Source of the DNA: Oscillibacter sp. MSJ-31
GTDB taxonomy: Bacteria > Bacillota > Clostridia > Oscillospirales > Oscillospiraceae
Direction of reading: 5' to 3'
Length of the DNA stretch: 64,000 bases
Assembly (NCBI RefSeq): GCF_018918025.1
Contig: NZ_JAHLPT010000010.1
Location: 1 to 64,000, forward strand
In this document: positions 1 through 11,190 of the stretch, one piece after another
Numbering within the stretch: the first letter of the stretch is position 1
Layout: every line of letters begins with the position of its first letter
Notes under the pieces: generated by a model
What the model was told of the DNA's origin: nothing
Databases searched by the model: none
Seen by the model: only the letters and a program-made list of their open reading frames with translations
Made by a program: the position numbers and the translations under genes

Positions 1-96
1 TGTTGGTACTTTCCAGTTTACAAGGTTTGAAAGAGCTGTGGTAGTGGCTTTTCCTTTTCCGACTATTTTCGGCTGTGAACTCCCGACATCTGGCGG

Positions 97-549
97 TTAG
101 TTACGCCCGACGCGAATACTGCCACATGCTATCATGTCGATGAACGCCCCACACTGAGTACTATATTTCTCAGTCAGCAGTATGTACTTGCATGGCACGA
201 ACTTGAAGAACTTCTGATAGTTCGTGATTTTGCATTTCAGCTTTTCGATCTGAGGTCTAAACAGATCATAGCCGACCTGACGCCCCTGAAAAATGACTCC
301 ATGACAATACTCAAGACCAATACTATCACAGCACAGGTATCTATAAATATCTGAGTGAGACAGCTCATCATCCATGCTACCACGCAAATCCCACTGTGCC
401 ACCGGATAGATAGTGCCATCATGGAAATGACTACTATCAATCTCCAGCTCGTAGTTTTCATTCAGCTGGTAGGTTGTGGCATCCTTCCTCAGCTTTGTAA
501 TCGTGCTCTGCCAGTCCGAAGAGCTAAACTCTCCAAAAATCATTCCCAT
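97..549 (-). CDS. Unknown protein, tandem paralogue A (about 150 aa)
   Basis: I do not recognise this family. The start at 549 is chosen because GGAGGG lies seven bases upstream and because the resulting N-terminus (MGMIFGEFSSSDW) lines up with the start of the next gene upstream. The two proteins share FSS-D, LRK, a Tyr/Asn-Glu-Asn segment, HF-GTIYP-A-W, VGYDL-RP-IE and KYxLLxExYS, so they are diverged tandem duplicates; this copy lacks the basic C-terminal extension of its neighbour. No membrane segment or signal peptide is visible. The gene lies in an AT-rich, all-minus-strand island. It could be a small regulatory or anti-host protein of a mobile element, but nothing shows that directly. 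Confidence 0.6.
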   Translation of the reverse strand: MGMIFGEFSSSDWQSTITKLRKDATTYQLNENYELEIDSSHFHDGTIYPVAQWDLRGSMDDELSHSDIYRYLCCDSIGLEYCHGVIFQGRQVGYDLFRPQIEKLKCKITNYQKFFKFVPCKYILLTEKYSTQCGAFIDMIACGSIRVGRN

Positions 550-587
550 ACAAATGCCCTCCATATTTAACAATCTGTTCTGCTTGT

Positions 588-1232
588 TTATGTTGGTGAT
601 ACGGCTACCCAGTAAAAGTTGAACACTCTTTTAACTCTAAGCTTTCCCCTTTCATCCCGTTGATTAGTGCTTGCTACCCTACGAATTTTACTAGATGCCC
701 TCCTCAACTTTCCTGCTCTGTCACAAATAACAAATCTCTTGTAGGGGTAAAACCATAACTTTTCTTTTGCCTTATTAACAACCTTATCGTAGTCACCGCT
801 GTAAATGCAGCTGACATAAACTCCCCGGCTTGCACTATATTCCTCTGATAACAGCACATATTTATCTCTGTTACCTCTAAAGTACTCTTGGTATCCAGCT
901 AGATGTCCATCAATACACTCAATGTTAGGTCTACACAAGTCATAGCCCACTCTATGGCCCCTAAGAATAGCACCGTTTCCATATCCAAGCCGCATCCCGA
1001 TCTCATCGAGCTTGTCCCGAATCTCATTGGCGGACATATTGATGTCATCCACATCTCCAAAGTCCTCCCAATCAGCAATCGGGTAGATTGTACCGCCGTA
1101 GAAATGATCCTCATCAACCTCGCGCTCGCCATTCTCGTTGATAATGTACCTTGTGCTCGCCTTTCTTAAATTCTCAATTGTCTGCATACGATCACCCGAA
1201 GAGAATGACCCAGTAATAATTGTTGCACCCAT
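588..1232 (-). CDS. Unknown protein, tandem paralogue B (about 214 aa)
   Basis: The function is unknown. The start at 1232 follows AAGGAGG at a normal distance and matches the start of its paralogue at 97-549. Residues 1 to about 140 contain the shared core (FSSGD, LRKAST, GTIYPIADW, VGYDLCRP, KYVLLSEEYSAS). The last 65 or so residues are an extra, strongly basic tail (repeated R/K, ending near RVKRVFNFYWVAVSPT), which could bind nucleic acid; that is inference. The gene sits 49 bp downstream of the 89-residue gene at 1282-1551 and 38 bp upstream of its paralogue, so the three may be one transcript. Base composition is clearly poorer in GC than the chromosome to the right. Confidence 0.6.
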   Translation of the reverse strand: MGATIITGSFSSGDRMQTIENLRKASTRYIINENGEREVDEDHFYGGTIYPIADWEDFGDVDDINMSANEIRDKLDEIGMRLGYGNGAILRGHRVGYDLCRPNIECIDGHLAGYQEYFRGNRDKYVLLSEEYSASRGVYVSCIYSGDYDKVVNKAKEKLWFYPYKRFVICDRAGKLRRASSKIRRVASTNQRDERGKLRVKRVFNFYWVAVSPT

Positions 1233-1281
1233 AAAAATGATCCTCCTTGTTTTTAGTGTTTTGTTGTGTTTTTGAAATGTA

Positions 1282-1551
1282 TTACACTCTACCAATCAGC
1301 CTATTCAGCATCATAATAAGCTCCTGCTTAGTCATCCAGCCAGTCTCATGGCCTTTAATCTTGAGGGAGTAAACCATGACACGATGACGCTTACCAGTCA
1401 TCATGTCCAAGTACCCATCTGCCGAGCCATCCCAATTATCAAAAGTCACCTTCCTTGATATCATACGTGCTGTGACCTTGGCATTGCCCATACCGGCTCT
1501 GCTAAGCTGCTTCCCCAAATCATTGAGGTCTTCAAAATCACTGAAATACAT
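1282..1551 (-). CDS. Small unknown protein (89 aa)
   Basis: This is a compact, mixed-charge soluble protein with no recognised domain. The start is supported by TGGAGGATTAAG just before the ATG. It is first of three closely spaced minus-strand genes, and a perfect 26-bp palindrome lies 30 to 55 bp upstream of its start, where a promoter or operator would be expected. The C-terminal part (TKQELIMMLNRLIGRV) is amphipathic and could be an oligomerisation helix. A small regulator of the downstream paralogue pair is possible, but this is inference from position only. Confidence 0.55.
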   Translation of the reverse strand: MYFSDFEDLNDLGKQLSRAGMGNAKVTARMISRKVTFDNWDGSADGYLDMMTGKRHRVMVYSLKIKGHETGWMTKQELIMMLNRLIGRV

Positions 1552-1580
1552 ATCTTAATCCTCCATTCTGTATTTCTTTT

Positions 1581-1606
1581 TATTTCATTGAACTATAGTT
1601 CAATGA
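1581..1606. promoter_or_regulatory. 26-bp perfect palindrome, probable operator
   Basis: The arms TTTCATTGAAC and GTTCAATGAAA flank a central TATA, giving a perfect two-fold symmetric site 30 bp upstream of the minus-strand gene starting at 1551. Symmetry and position fit a dimeric repressor site; an AT-rich cruciform without a regulatory role is the alternative. Confidence 0.5.
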
Positions 1607-1746
1607 AATTGGTTCATTTTGAAATTTGAAGTACTCATATCAACAGGTGTCAAACCCTTCTTGATAATCACGGCTTCACTTTTTTATTTCAAAATGACTA
1701 CCAAGCTGGGACCACCCTATTGAAACATTTATTTCGGGTGACCCCG

Positions 1747-1785
1747 TAGCCCAGGTGACCTTGTATCATTCGGTCACCTGGGCTA
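1747..1785 (-). terminator. Strong hairpin after the 225-aa gene, no U-tract
   Basis: The arms TAGCCCAGGTGACC and GGTCACCTGGGCTA form a perfect 14-bp stem with an 11-base loop, starting 8 bases beyond the stop codon at 1793. No run of U follows on the minus strand, so it may stabilise the 3' end or act as a protein site rather than an intrinsic terminator. Confidence 0.45.
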
Positions 1786-1792
1786 TGCGATT

Positions 1793-2470
1793 TTAGCAAA
1801 CTGCGGCGGCAACGGCTGCTGGCTGCTTCTTGGCAGTTTTCTTTGCCCTCATTGCGAGGACAGGGATAAACCCTGCCGCACTTGTCAGCGTATACATGCG
1901 CTGATGCGACTTGTGAGAATATGTGTGGTGGTACTCCTGATGCTCCTTCTTAGAAATCAGAGCCAAGTGCTTGACTCTGAGATCCCAAACAAAGGACTTG
2001 TGGTGAATATTGTAATTTCCCCGTACTGCCGGGGAAACAACGGGTTCAAGCCTACCGTTTACCGCATAGGCCAAAATAACATCTTCAATGCCAAGCTTTC
2101 TACGCTGGAAAGCTGTGCCCTCACAGCCAACAGCCACGACATATCCACGCCCACCATTTGTAGTGGAGATGCCCCACTTAAACTGGGAGAGTATATCAAC
2201 CGTGTTGAATGTCTCACCTGTCTTGGTGCAGGTGATAAACTTATCAAGAATAACTCCACAGGTAATGTCGGTAGACCCTGAGTGATAACGCCCAGGCACC
2301 AACACCACAATATCATCAATAACCGGGTGCTCCAGATATGCGTTGCCATTGCCCTCTTTAAGGACAGTGGCGTTATTCAAAAGATCCTCTGACAGCTGGA
2401 CCACGCTACCTCCATTGATAGCCCAGTTCCAAGCCTTTGTCGTACCAGTATAAACGCTTAAATTCTTCAT
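1793..2470 (-). CDS. Unknown protein with an HNH-like His-rich motif (225 aa)
   Basis: The start at 2470 follows TGGAGG at five bases. Residues about 150 to 190 read NYNIHHKSFVWDLR, then a Leu-rich turn, then KKEHQEYHH. This spacing resembles the beta-beta-alpha-metal core of HNH nucleases (HH, then N/D-R, then L-L-EH-H), although the central Asn is not convincing. The upstream half has alternating hydrophobic strands (VIDDIVVLVPGRYH) and no known family. The C-terminus is a lysine-rich then alanine-rich tail. It is flanked by its own hairpin and lies in the AT-rich island. A homing-type or element-encoded nuclease is possible; I cannot support more than that. Confidence 0.5.
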   Translation of the reverse strand: MKNLSVYTGTTKAWNWAINGGSVVQLSEDLLNNATVLKEGNGNAYLEHPVIDDIVVLVPGRYHSGSTDITCGVILDKFITCTKTGETFNTVDILSQFKWGISTTNGGRGYVVAVGCEGTAFQRRKLGIEDVILAYAVNGRLEPVVSPAVRGNYNIHHKSFVWDLRVKHLALISKKEHQEYHHTYSHKSHQRMYTLTSAAGFIPVLAMRAKKTAKKQPAAVAAAVC

Positions 2471-2733
2471 AATAACCTCCATAATGCAGTAATGCTTGCG
2501 TTTTCCTCAAAATCCCTTTTGAACTTTTAATTTATATATCTCTTTACTTGCAATGTATAAAATTTAGACGATACCAAAATAATTTAGTCGTTACCGTTTT
2601 TCTTTACACGTATGGTCTAATATTTAGATGTCTGTGTTACTTGTTCTTAAAGTATATTGAATAGTAAAATTAGTGGTTTTAATGTATCTCTCATTTTCCA
2701 ATGTAGGTGTGACTATGCCTTAGTGCATATAAA

Positions 2734-2765
2734 AAAGGGAACTGCAATTTCTCACAGTTCCCTTT
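2734..2765 (-). terminator. Intrinsic terminator of the HTH gene at 2787
   Basis: The arms AAAGGGAACTG and CAGTTCCCTTT form an 11-bp stem; on the minus strand it is followed by six T residues. It lies 22 bp beyond the stop of the gene at 2787-3224. Confidence 0.8.
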
Positions 2766-2786
2766 GTTGCTTACTGTATCTTTGGT

Positions 2787-3224
2787 TTACTTGAGGCGGT
2801 AAATCACTGCCGACTTTGATAAACCAGTTTCTCTTGAAATGCGTTCATAGGAGTAACCACGCTCACGCATTTTCCTTAATAGCTCAGTCGGCACATCAGA
2901 ACGAAACCTCGGCTTCACAGTGCCCTGCCGCATCTGCTGGTAACGCTTCTCTATTTTAGAAACGGGCTGAGGTGGCTGCTGCGGCAAGCTCTGCATAACA
3001 CTTTCTATTTTCTCACTCATAAGGTAGCAAACCAAGGCATAAAACCCGTTGCGGTAATCAAAACCCCGGCCTAAACCCATAAGCGTGCGTATCTCACATT
3101 CGCACCCTTCATCCATTGCGCTACCTAATAGCCCACTCTCCTTCATAATGCCTTTGACGAAAAAGCCCATTTTTCCAAGTTCGTTTGTGCTGCATTTTCT
3201 AATCAAGCCATAGATACCGTACAT
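2787..3224 (-). CDS. DNA-binding protein with C-terminal resolvase-type helix-turn-helix (145 aa)
   Basis: The start follows AAAGGAGG. The last 35 residues (VPTELLRKMRERGYSYERI, then SRETGLSKSAVIYRLK) form a clear helix-turn-helix of the type at the C-terminus of serine resolvases and Hin-like proteins. The first 90 residues carry Cys and Gly but match no family I know, and a Pro/Gln-rich linker joins the two parts. Three copies of a direct repeat lie immediately upstream (3251-3340), so the protein may bind them to control its own expression, replication or partition of the element. That link is inference from position. It has its own terminator at 2734-2765. Confidence 0.6.
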   Translation of the reverse strand: MYGIYGLIRKCSTNELGKMGFFVKGIMKESGLLGSAMDEGCECEIRTLMGLGRGFDYRNGFYALVCYLMSEKIESVMQSLPQQPPQPVSKIEKRYQQMRQGTVKPRFRSDVPTELLRKMRERGYSYERISRETGLSKSAVIYRLK

Positions 3225-3250
3225 TGCTTATTTTCCTCCTTTAGTAATAT

Positions 3251-3340
3251 GGTCAGTTCATATATAGACCACGGTCAATTCATATATAGACACCTAGTAG
3301 GGTTATGTACTGGTTCCATGTACCTCGGTCAATTCATATA
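3251..3340 (+). repeat. Three iteron-like direct repeats
   Basis: GGTCARTTCATATATAGAC occurs at 3251-3269 and 3273-3291 (one helical double-turn, 22 bp apart), and a shorter copy, GGTCAATTCATATA, at 3327-3340. They precede the start of the HTH gene (3224) by 27 bp. Iterons or a multi-site operator are the two readings. Confidence 0.7.
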
Positions 3341-3530
3341 AACTATATTCTCTCATCTCAATGCATCATAAAAATACCACTTAAAAATACACAATGTAGA
3401 GAACGGGTTTAATCTTGTATGGTGGTAAACCCCCAAGGTAGGGAACTTGGTATCAAGGTATCTGTGGGAACTATCAAGGTAGGAAACTTGGGAACAAAGG
3501 TACCTGCTGGGTTTGCTCTATGCAGGAACT

Positions 3531-3612
3531 TGGGTGCCATGAGTACAGGGTAAACTCCATAGGTAGGAGCCTGGGTGCCATGAGTACAGGGTAAACTCCA
3601 TAGGTAGGAGCC
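3531..3612 (+). repeat. Two perfect 41-bp tandem repeats with degenerate flanking copies
   Basis: The unit at 3531-3571 (beginning TGGGTGCCATGAGTACAGGG) is repeated without change at 3572-3612. A diverged third copy follows (TGGTGCCATGAGTACCTG from about 3614), and looser matches to the CCATAGGTAGGAGCC part (AAGGTAGGGAACTTGG, AAGGTAGGAAACTTGG) precede it from about 3434. The array is not a CRISPR because there are no unique spacers. Confidence 0.8.
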
Positions 3613-3654
3613 TTGGTGCCATGAGTACCTGTTGAACCTGTTCTATGTATGAAA

Positions 3655-3682
3655 AAATCCCCACCTGTAACGGTGAGGATTT
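3655..3682 (-). terminator. Intrinsic terminator of the zinc-ribbon gene
   Basis: The arms AAATCCCCACC and GGTGAGGATTT pair with one mismatch; on the minus strand a T-run follows. It lies about 50 bp beyond the stop of the gene at 3731-4810. Confidence 0.75.
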
Positions 3683-3730
3683 GTAAGTGCCTGATCCAGC
3701 CTGTTATGCTTGTGAACTTGATAAACTAAG

Positions 3731-4810
3731 TTAAAGGGATAGCAGGTAATGCATCGCCGCAAAGTCCTTATTCTCATAGAATGATTTCATGCTGATGATA
3801 TGAGCCATCCATCTGATTACAGGGGTACTGACACTTTCCCCTGTTTTTTCTAATTGATTTTTTATTGTCGTAATGCCTCTGCTGTGATGCTTATCAATAA
3901 ACCATATATAGAAATCTCTTACCTCATCAATGCCAAATATACCATTCAAAGTCACTGTGCAATGTACATCTTCTGGTGTCAGTGGGAGCATCATAATATC
4001 TTCCATTTCTGGGTAACGCTCAAAAAATTCATAGGGTGTCATGCCATCTGCACCAGTGTCAAAGGTTCCACGCTGTAATGCTATGATTGATAATGCGTCA
4101 ATTCTGTTGAGGTCTAGTAGTCCTGCATAGTCAGGAGCAAGGATTGACTTTCCAGAACGAAGATCAGCATTTATGAAGTCAGACAGTTCATCATGTAGAA
4201 CTGCGAACTGAGGTACACGGTAATGCCTATTGGGCACAGTTCCATCACATTTCACTGTGACCAGCCTGTAAACAAGTACACGTTCTGTTGGTGACTCTGT
4301 TATCACTAGTTCATCAGAGGATAACTGTAATGACTGGATTAAACTCTCAATGTAGTCATGCGCCAACTTAAACCCCTCAGCATTAACGCACACTTCAAAA
4401 TGTACATCGCTATTAACAGGGTTCCAAAAGTAGACACTATCTGTATCAGCTCCATCAAGTGTAATGCGTCTACCACATTTATCACAAGTAACTCTTTCTC
4501 CATTAACAACCTTCATAATGTGGTCTGAGGTCACCTCTCTGCACTTGGGGCACACTGCATAAGGCCCACCAAGTATAGTCTTACTCAGCCCCATTGTGTA
4601 CAGTTCCTCAAGGCTACCTGTACCACCACAAAGATAGTAGGGTAAACATTCCTCATTTAACTGTCTCAAGATTTTTGTGAATGTAGAGAATGAATTTTGA
4701 ATTACTTTCTTGAGCATTAAATTTTCATTATTTTTACCTAACCTACTGAGAAGAGTGTGTATATCCTTATTATTTGTATGTATGTTTTCACGCATATTCG
4801 TATTTTTCAT
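3731..4810 (-). CDS. Unknown protein with a four-Cys zinc ribbon (359 aa)
   Basis: The start is set by CCGGAGGATACTCT before the ATG. A zinc ribbon is visible at roughly residues 87-113: CPKC, 17 residues, then CDKC. The rest is a soluble alpha/beta-looking protein (for example MMLPLTPEDVHCTVTLNG and DEVRDFYIWFIDKHHSRG) with no family that I recognise. It is the largest gene of the AT-rich island and lies next to the repeat region, the usual place for a replication initiator or a DNA-processing protein. No Walker, rolling-circle or primase motif is visible, so a replication role is only a hypothesis. It has its own terminator. Confidence 0.55.
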   Translation of the reverse strand: MKNTNMRENIHTNNKDIHTLLSRLGKNNENLMLKKVIQNSFSTFTKILRQLNEECLPYYLCGGTGSLEELYTMGLSKTILGGPYAVCPKCREVTSDHIMKVVNGERVTCDKCGRRITLDGADTDSVYFWNPVNSDVHFEVCVNAEGFKLAHDYIESLIQSLQLSSDELVITESPTERVLVYRLVTVKCDGTVPNRHYRVPQFAVLHDELSDFINADLRSGKSILAPDYAGLLDLNRIDALSIIALQRGTFDTGADGMTPYEFFERYPEMEDIMMLPLTPEDVHCTVTLNGIFGIDEVRDFYIWFIDKHHSRGITTIKNQLEKTGESVSTPVIRWMAHIISMKSFYENKDFAAMHYLLSL

Positions 4811-5090
4811 AGAGTATCCTCCGGTATTTGAGTGTAGGTAATTTTCTTTAAGTGCTTGCGTTTTTCTTTACCATTGTCTGCTTTCATTATCAATGCATCT
4901 TTCTAAACTGATTTTGCTGAAAATTGGTAGGGGCATTATCACGCAATGACACTCATTATTCAACTTTAATTTCGCTCACATTGATTGCAAATATTATGCC
5001 ATATAGTGTGACCCACATGACCCAGTGACCTAGTTCCATGCTGTGGCTACTTTTTTTGCTCTATCATTTCAAATCAAGTGACCTAGTAAC
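4811..5090. other. 280-bp intergenic region with repeated GTGACC motifs
   Basis: The right part carries GTGACCCA (5008), ATGACCCAGTGACCTAGT (5017-5034) and GTGACCTAGT followed by AACCTAGTCACCC (5078-5100). The same core recurs as GGTGACC/GGTCACC at 1754-1778. A binding site for an island-encoded protein is possible. The promoter of the gene at 4810 presumably lies in the left part, but I cannot place it. Confidence 0.35.
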
Positions 5091-5723
5091 CTAGTCACCC
5101 AGTTTCTCCCTCTCATATTGATCTCTCATCTTGTAATAAGTTCCGGCACCGATATTCATCTGCCTGCAAGCTGCGGAAATACTCAACTCATTTGCTTCTA
5201 TTTTGGCCTGCAATTCCTCAAAAAGCTCTGTGTGACGCTCCCTCTGCGGGGCACTCTTGACCTTATGCCAATAACGGTAGTAGGTTGTCCTGCCAATACC
5301 CATCTTGTCACAGGCTTCGTCTACTGTCATCTTACGGCACTCTACAAGATCAAAACACTTATATAGATCCTCCACAAACCTTGATGGCCGTCCATCATCA
5401 TTGCCATTGCTCCTTGCTGTCAACTTTGTGATTTCAGCAAGCACCATTTGCCAATAACCTGCTGCTGTGTCAATTTTAGGTGTCTTACATATCAATACAG
5501 CCCGCTTCCTGTACAATGCCAGCGCCAGCTCAATAAACTCAGTAGCTGACTCACCAAGCTCTCTGTCATCCTCAATAGTCACAGTGTCACCAGCTCTCAC
5601 ATATCCAAGCAGTTCCTGCAAGGCTGCACCATCATCACCCTTTTCAGCATAGACCCTATCAAATGCCTTGTCCGCTTTCTTTGTGTCCTCAATCTTACGA
5701 TTGCGCCTGTAGCAAAAATCCAT
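5091..5723 (-). CDS. Resolvase-like DNA-binding protein lacking the catalytic serine segment (210 aa)
   Basis: Residues about 20 to 100 resemble the second half of a serine-recombinase catalytic domain (VYAEKGDD, LLGYVRAGDTVTIED, a helix with EFIEL, then PKIDTAAGYWQMVLAEI). The usual first 25 residues with Tyr-x-Arg-x-Ser are absent, and the SRLAR active-site helix is replaced by DDRELGESA. Two helix-turn-helix units follow: MTVDEACDKMGIGRTTYYRY (about residues 137-156) and a similar ISAACRQMNIGAGTYYKM unit near the C-terminus. This looks like a recombinase turned into a DNA-binding regulator. It is the rightmost gene of the island, next to repeats at 5801-5863. Confidence 0.6.
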   Translation of the reverse strand: MDFCYRRNRKIEDTKKADKAFDRVYAEKGDDGAALQELLGYVRAGDTVTIEDDRELGESATEFIELALALYRKRAVLICKTPKIDTAAGYWQMVLAEITKLTARSNGNDDGRPSRFVEDLYKCFDLVECRKMTVDEACDKMGIGRTTYYRYWHKVKSAPQRERHTELFEELQAKIEANELSISAACRQMNIGAGTYYKMRDQYEREKLGD

Positions 5724-5800
5724 AATGCATCACCTCTGGACAGACTGTACCTTACAGCAGTACCAAAGACAATGCATCATTTTTGTTAATGCCCCAACCC

Positions 5801-5863
5801 TTCAGAGTGCCCCCTTCAATGTGCCATTCAGAGTGCCGTTCAGAGTGCCATTGGCACACTGAA
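5801..5863. repeat. Cluster of TTCAGAGTGCC repeats, direct and inverted
   Basis: TTCAGAGTGCC occurs at 5801-5811, 5827-5837 and 5839-5849, with a variant (TTCAATGTGCC) at 5815-5825 and an inverted variant (GGCACACTGAA) at 5853-5863. Spacing is 12 to 14 bp. The cluster lies between the resolvase-like gene and the first core gene, so it could be an operator, a recombinase site or an element end. Confidence 0.65.
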
Positions 5864-5911
5864 TATCTAATCTGCTCTCCAATTTTTCCAACTTGCCCTA
5901 TAAAAGCAATA

Positions 5912-5953
5912 AAAAATACGGTGCCACCCCATTTGGAGTAACACCGTATTTTT
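5912..5953 (-). terminator. Intrinsic terminator of ppdK, bidirectional
   Basis: The arms AAAAATACGGTG and CACCGTATTTTT form a 12-bp stem that yields a U-run in both directions. It lies about 90 bp beyond the ppdK stop and marks the change from the AT-rich island to the GC-rich core. Confidence 0.85.
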
Positions 5954-6042
5954 CTTTATTTCAGGTCAAAAAGCCAGATAAACGGAGCAATGTATATCAC
6001 TTAGTCAGTGAATACTTGCTGTTTCACCTGCTCAGAGATAGC

Positions 6043-8670
<2,628 letters not shown>

Positions 8671-8732
8671 AATGTTCCTCCAATTTACAAAGTATCTATG
8701 GTTTTTGATCCCAATCGTTCATAAGCTTTTAT

Positions 8733-8761
8733 ATTATAGACAGGTTTTTCCAAACTTGCAA
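8733..8761 (-). promoter_or_regulatory. Sigma-A promoter of ppdK
   Basis: On the minus strand TTGCAA (8761-8756), a 17-bp spacer and TATAAT (8738-8733) precede the ppdK start by about 65 bases. Confidence 0.8.
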
Positions 8762-8834
8762 GAAATTCCATCGAAAAAATTCAAAATGTTTTATAGATTT
8801 TCTCTTTGAGCTGTGCATTTCCCCGTAACTTTTC

Positions 8835-8863
8835 TTGCACTCCGTGTTTTTTTGCGTTATACT
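8835..8863 (+). promoter_or_regulatory. Sigma-A promoter of holB-ricT
   Basis: TTGCAC (8835-8840), a 17-bp spacer and TATACT (8858-8863) lie about 33 bp before the holB start codon. Confidence 0.8.
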
Positions 8864-8895
8864 GTATGGTGTAGTTATATTGTCCGGAGGAGCGC

Positions 8896-9749
8896 ATGGA
8901 GCTGTCGGCCTTTGCAAAAACGAATACCGCTGCGCGTCTCCGCGCCGCCGCGAGCCGCGGCGCGCTGAGCCACGCGCTCATCCTCTCGGGAGCGGGCGAC
9001 CGGAACGCCGCGGCGCATTACGCCGCTGCCGCGCTGGAGTGTACCGGTACGGACAAGCCCTGTCTGGCCTGCGCGCACTGCCGCAAAGTGCTCGCGGACA
9101 TCCACCCCGACGTCCTCACCGTGCGCGACGACGAGCACGCCGAGCTGAGCGTGGACGTCATCCGCGGCGTGCGGACGGACGCCTTCATCCGCCCGAACGA
9201 GGGCGCGTGCAAGGTCTACATCTTCCCCGACTGCACGCGGCTGAACGAAAAGGATCAGAATGTGCTGCTCAAGACCGTGGAGGAGGGGCCGCCCTACGCC
9301 GCCTTTCTTTTCTGCGCGGAGAACGCAAGCGTTCTGCTGCCCACCATCCGCTCGCGCTGCGTGGAGGTCAAGCTCCCGCCGGCGGGGACCGTCGGCGAGG
9401 ACGACGAGCGCACGCGCGAGTTGCTCCGCCTGATCGCCGAGGGCCGCGCCGCCGCGCGCGCCGCCTTTCTGCTGAAGCTGGAAACCGCCAAGGCGACCCG
9501 TGAGGAGCTTGCCGCGCTCTTTGAGGGCGCGCGCGTGATCCTCGCCGACGCGCTCTGCACGCTCTGCGGCGCGCCCCCCGCCGAGCCGCGCGACGAGCAG
9601 GCGCTGCGCGCCGTGCTCGGCTCCCGCTTGACAAAAGCACAGATCCTCGGCACAATAGAGCTGCTGGAGACTTATCGAAACCATTGTGAATATAATGTCG
9701 GCGTCGGCCCGCTGCTCGGCGGCCTCGCCGTTGAATTGGAGGAGATCCT

Positions 9750-9753
<4 letters not shown>
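8896..9753 (+). CDS. holB: DNA polymerase III delta-prime subunit
   Basis: This is a clamp-loader subunit that works with gamma/tau and delta to load the sliding clamp. The 285-residue protein has the delta-prime pattern: SHALILSG where active loaders carry a Walker A motif, a zinc-binding group CLACAHCRKV preceded by an upstream Cys (about residues 49-64), then LNEKDQNVLLKTVEEGPP and the sensor-1 region with IRSRC. No functional P-loop is present, as expected for delta-prime. The start follows CCGGAGGAGCGC. It overlaps the next gene by four bases, the usual Firmicute holB-ricT coupling. Confidence 0.92.
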
Positions 9754-11084
<1,331 letters not shown>

Positions 11085-11091
11085 AGTCAAG

Positions 11092-11128
11092 AAACGGGAG
11101 CCGCTTTTCCCTGCGGTTTCCGTTTTTT
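11092..11128 (+). terminator. Terminator after ricT
   Basis: AAACGGGAGCCGC pairs with GCGGTTTCCGTTT (with G-U pairs), followed by a short T-run. It starts 8 bases after the ricT stop. Confidence 0.75.
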
Positions 11129-11190
11129 CGTGGGTTTTTCGCGCGGAGCGTGTATGATAGAGCAAACGGCTTTCACAGGGAGGTGGGCAG

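Larger units (their letters stand above)
3225..3730. other. 506-bp repeat-rich non-coding region
   Basis: No gene is visible. The region holds three direct repeats next to the HTH gene (3251-3340), an AT-rich stretch (3340-3420), a degenerate and then perfect tandem repeat (about 3434-3640), and the terminator of the gene at 3731. This arrangement resembles a plasmid origin or partition locus, but no replication protein of a known family flanks it. Confidence 0.5.

Noticed and set aside
3531-3640. CRISPR array
   Set aside because: Repeat units are directly adjacent without unique spacers, only two are perfect, and no cas genes are near.
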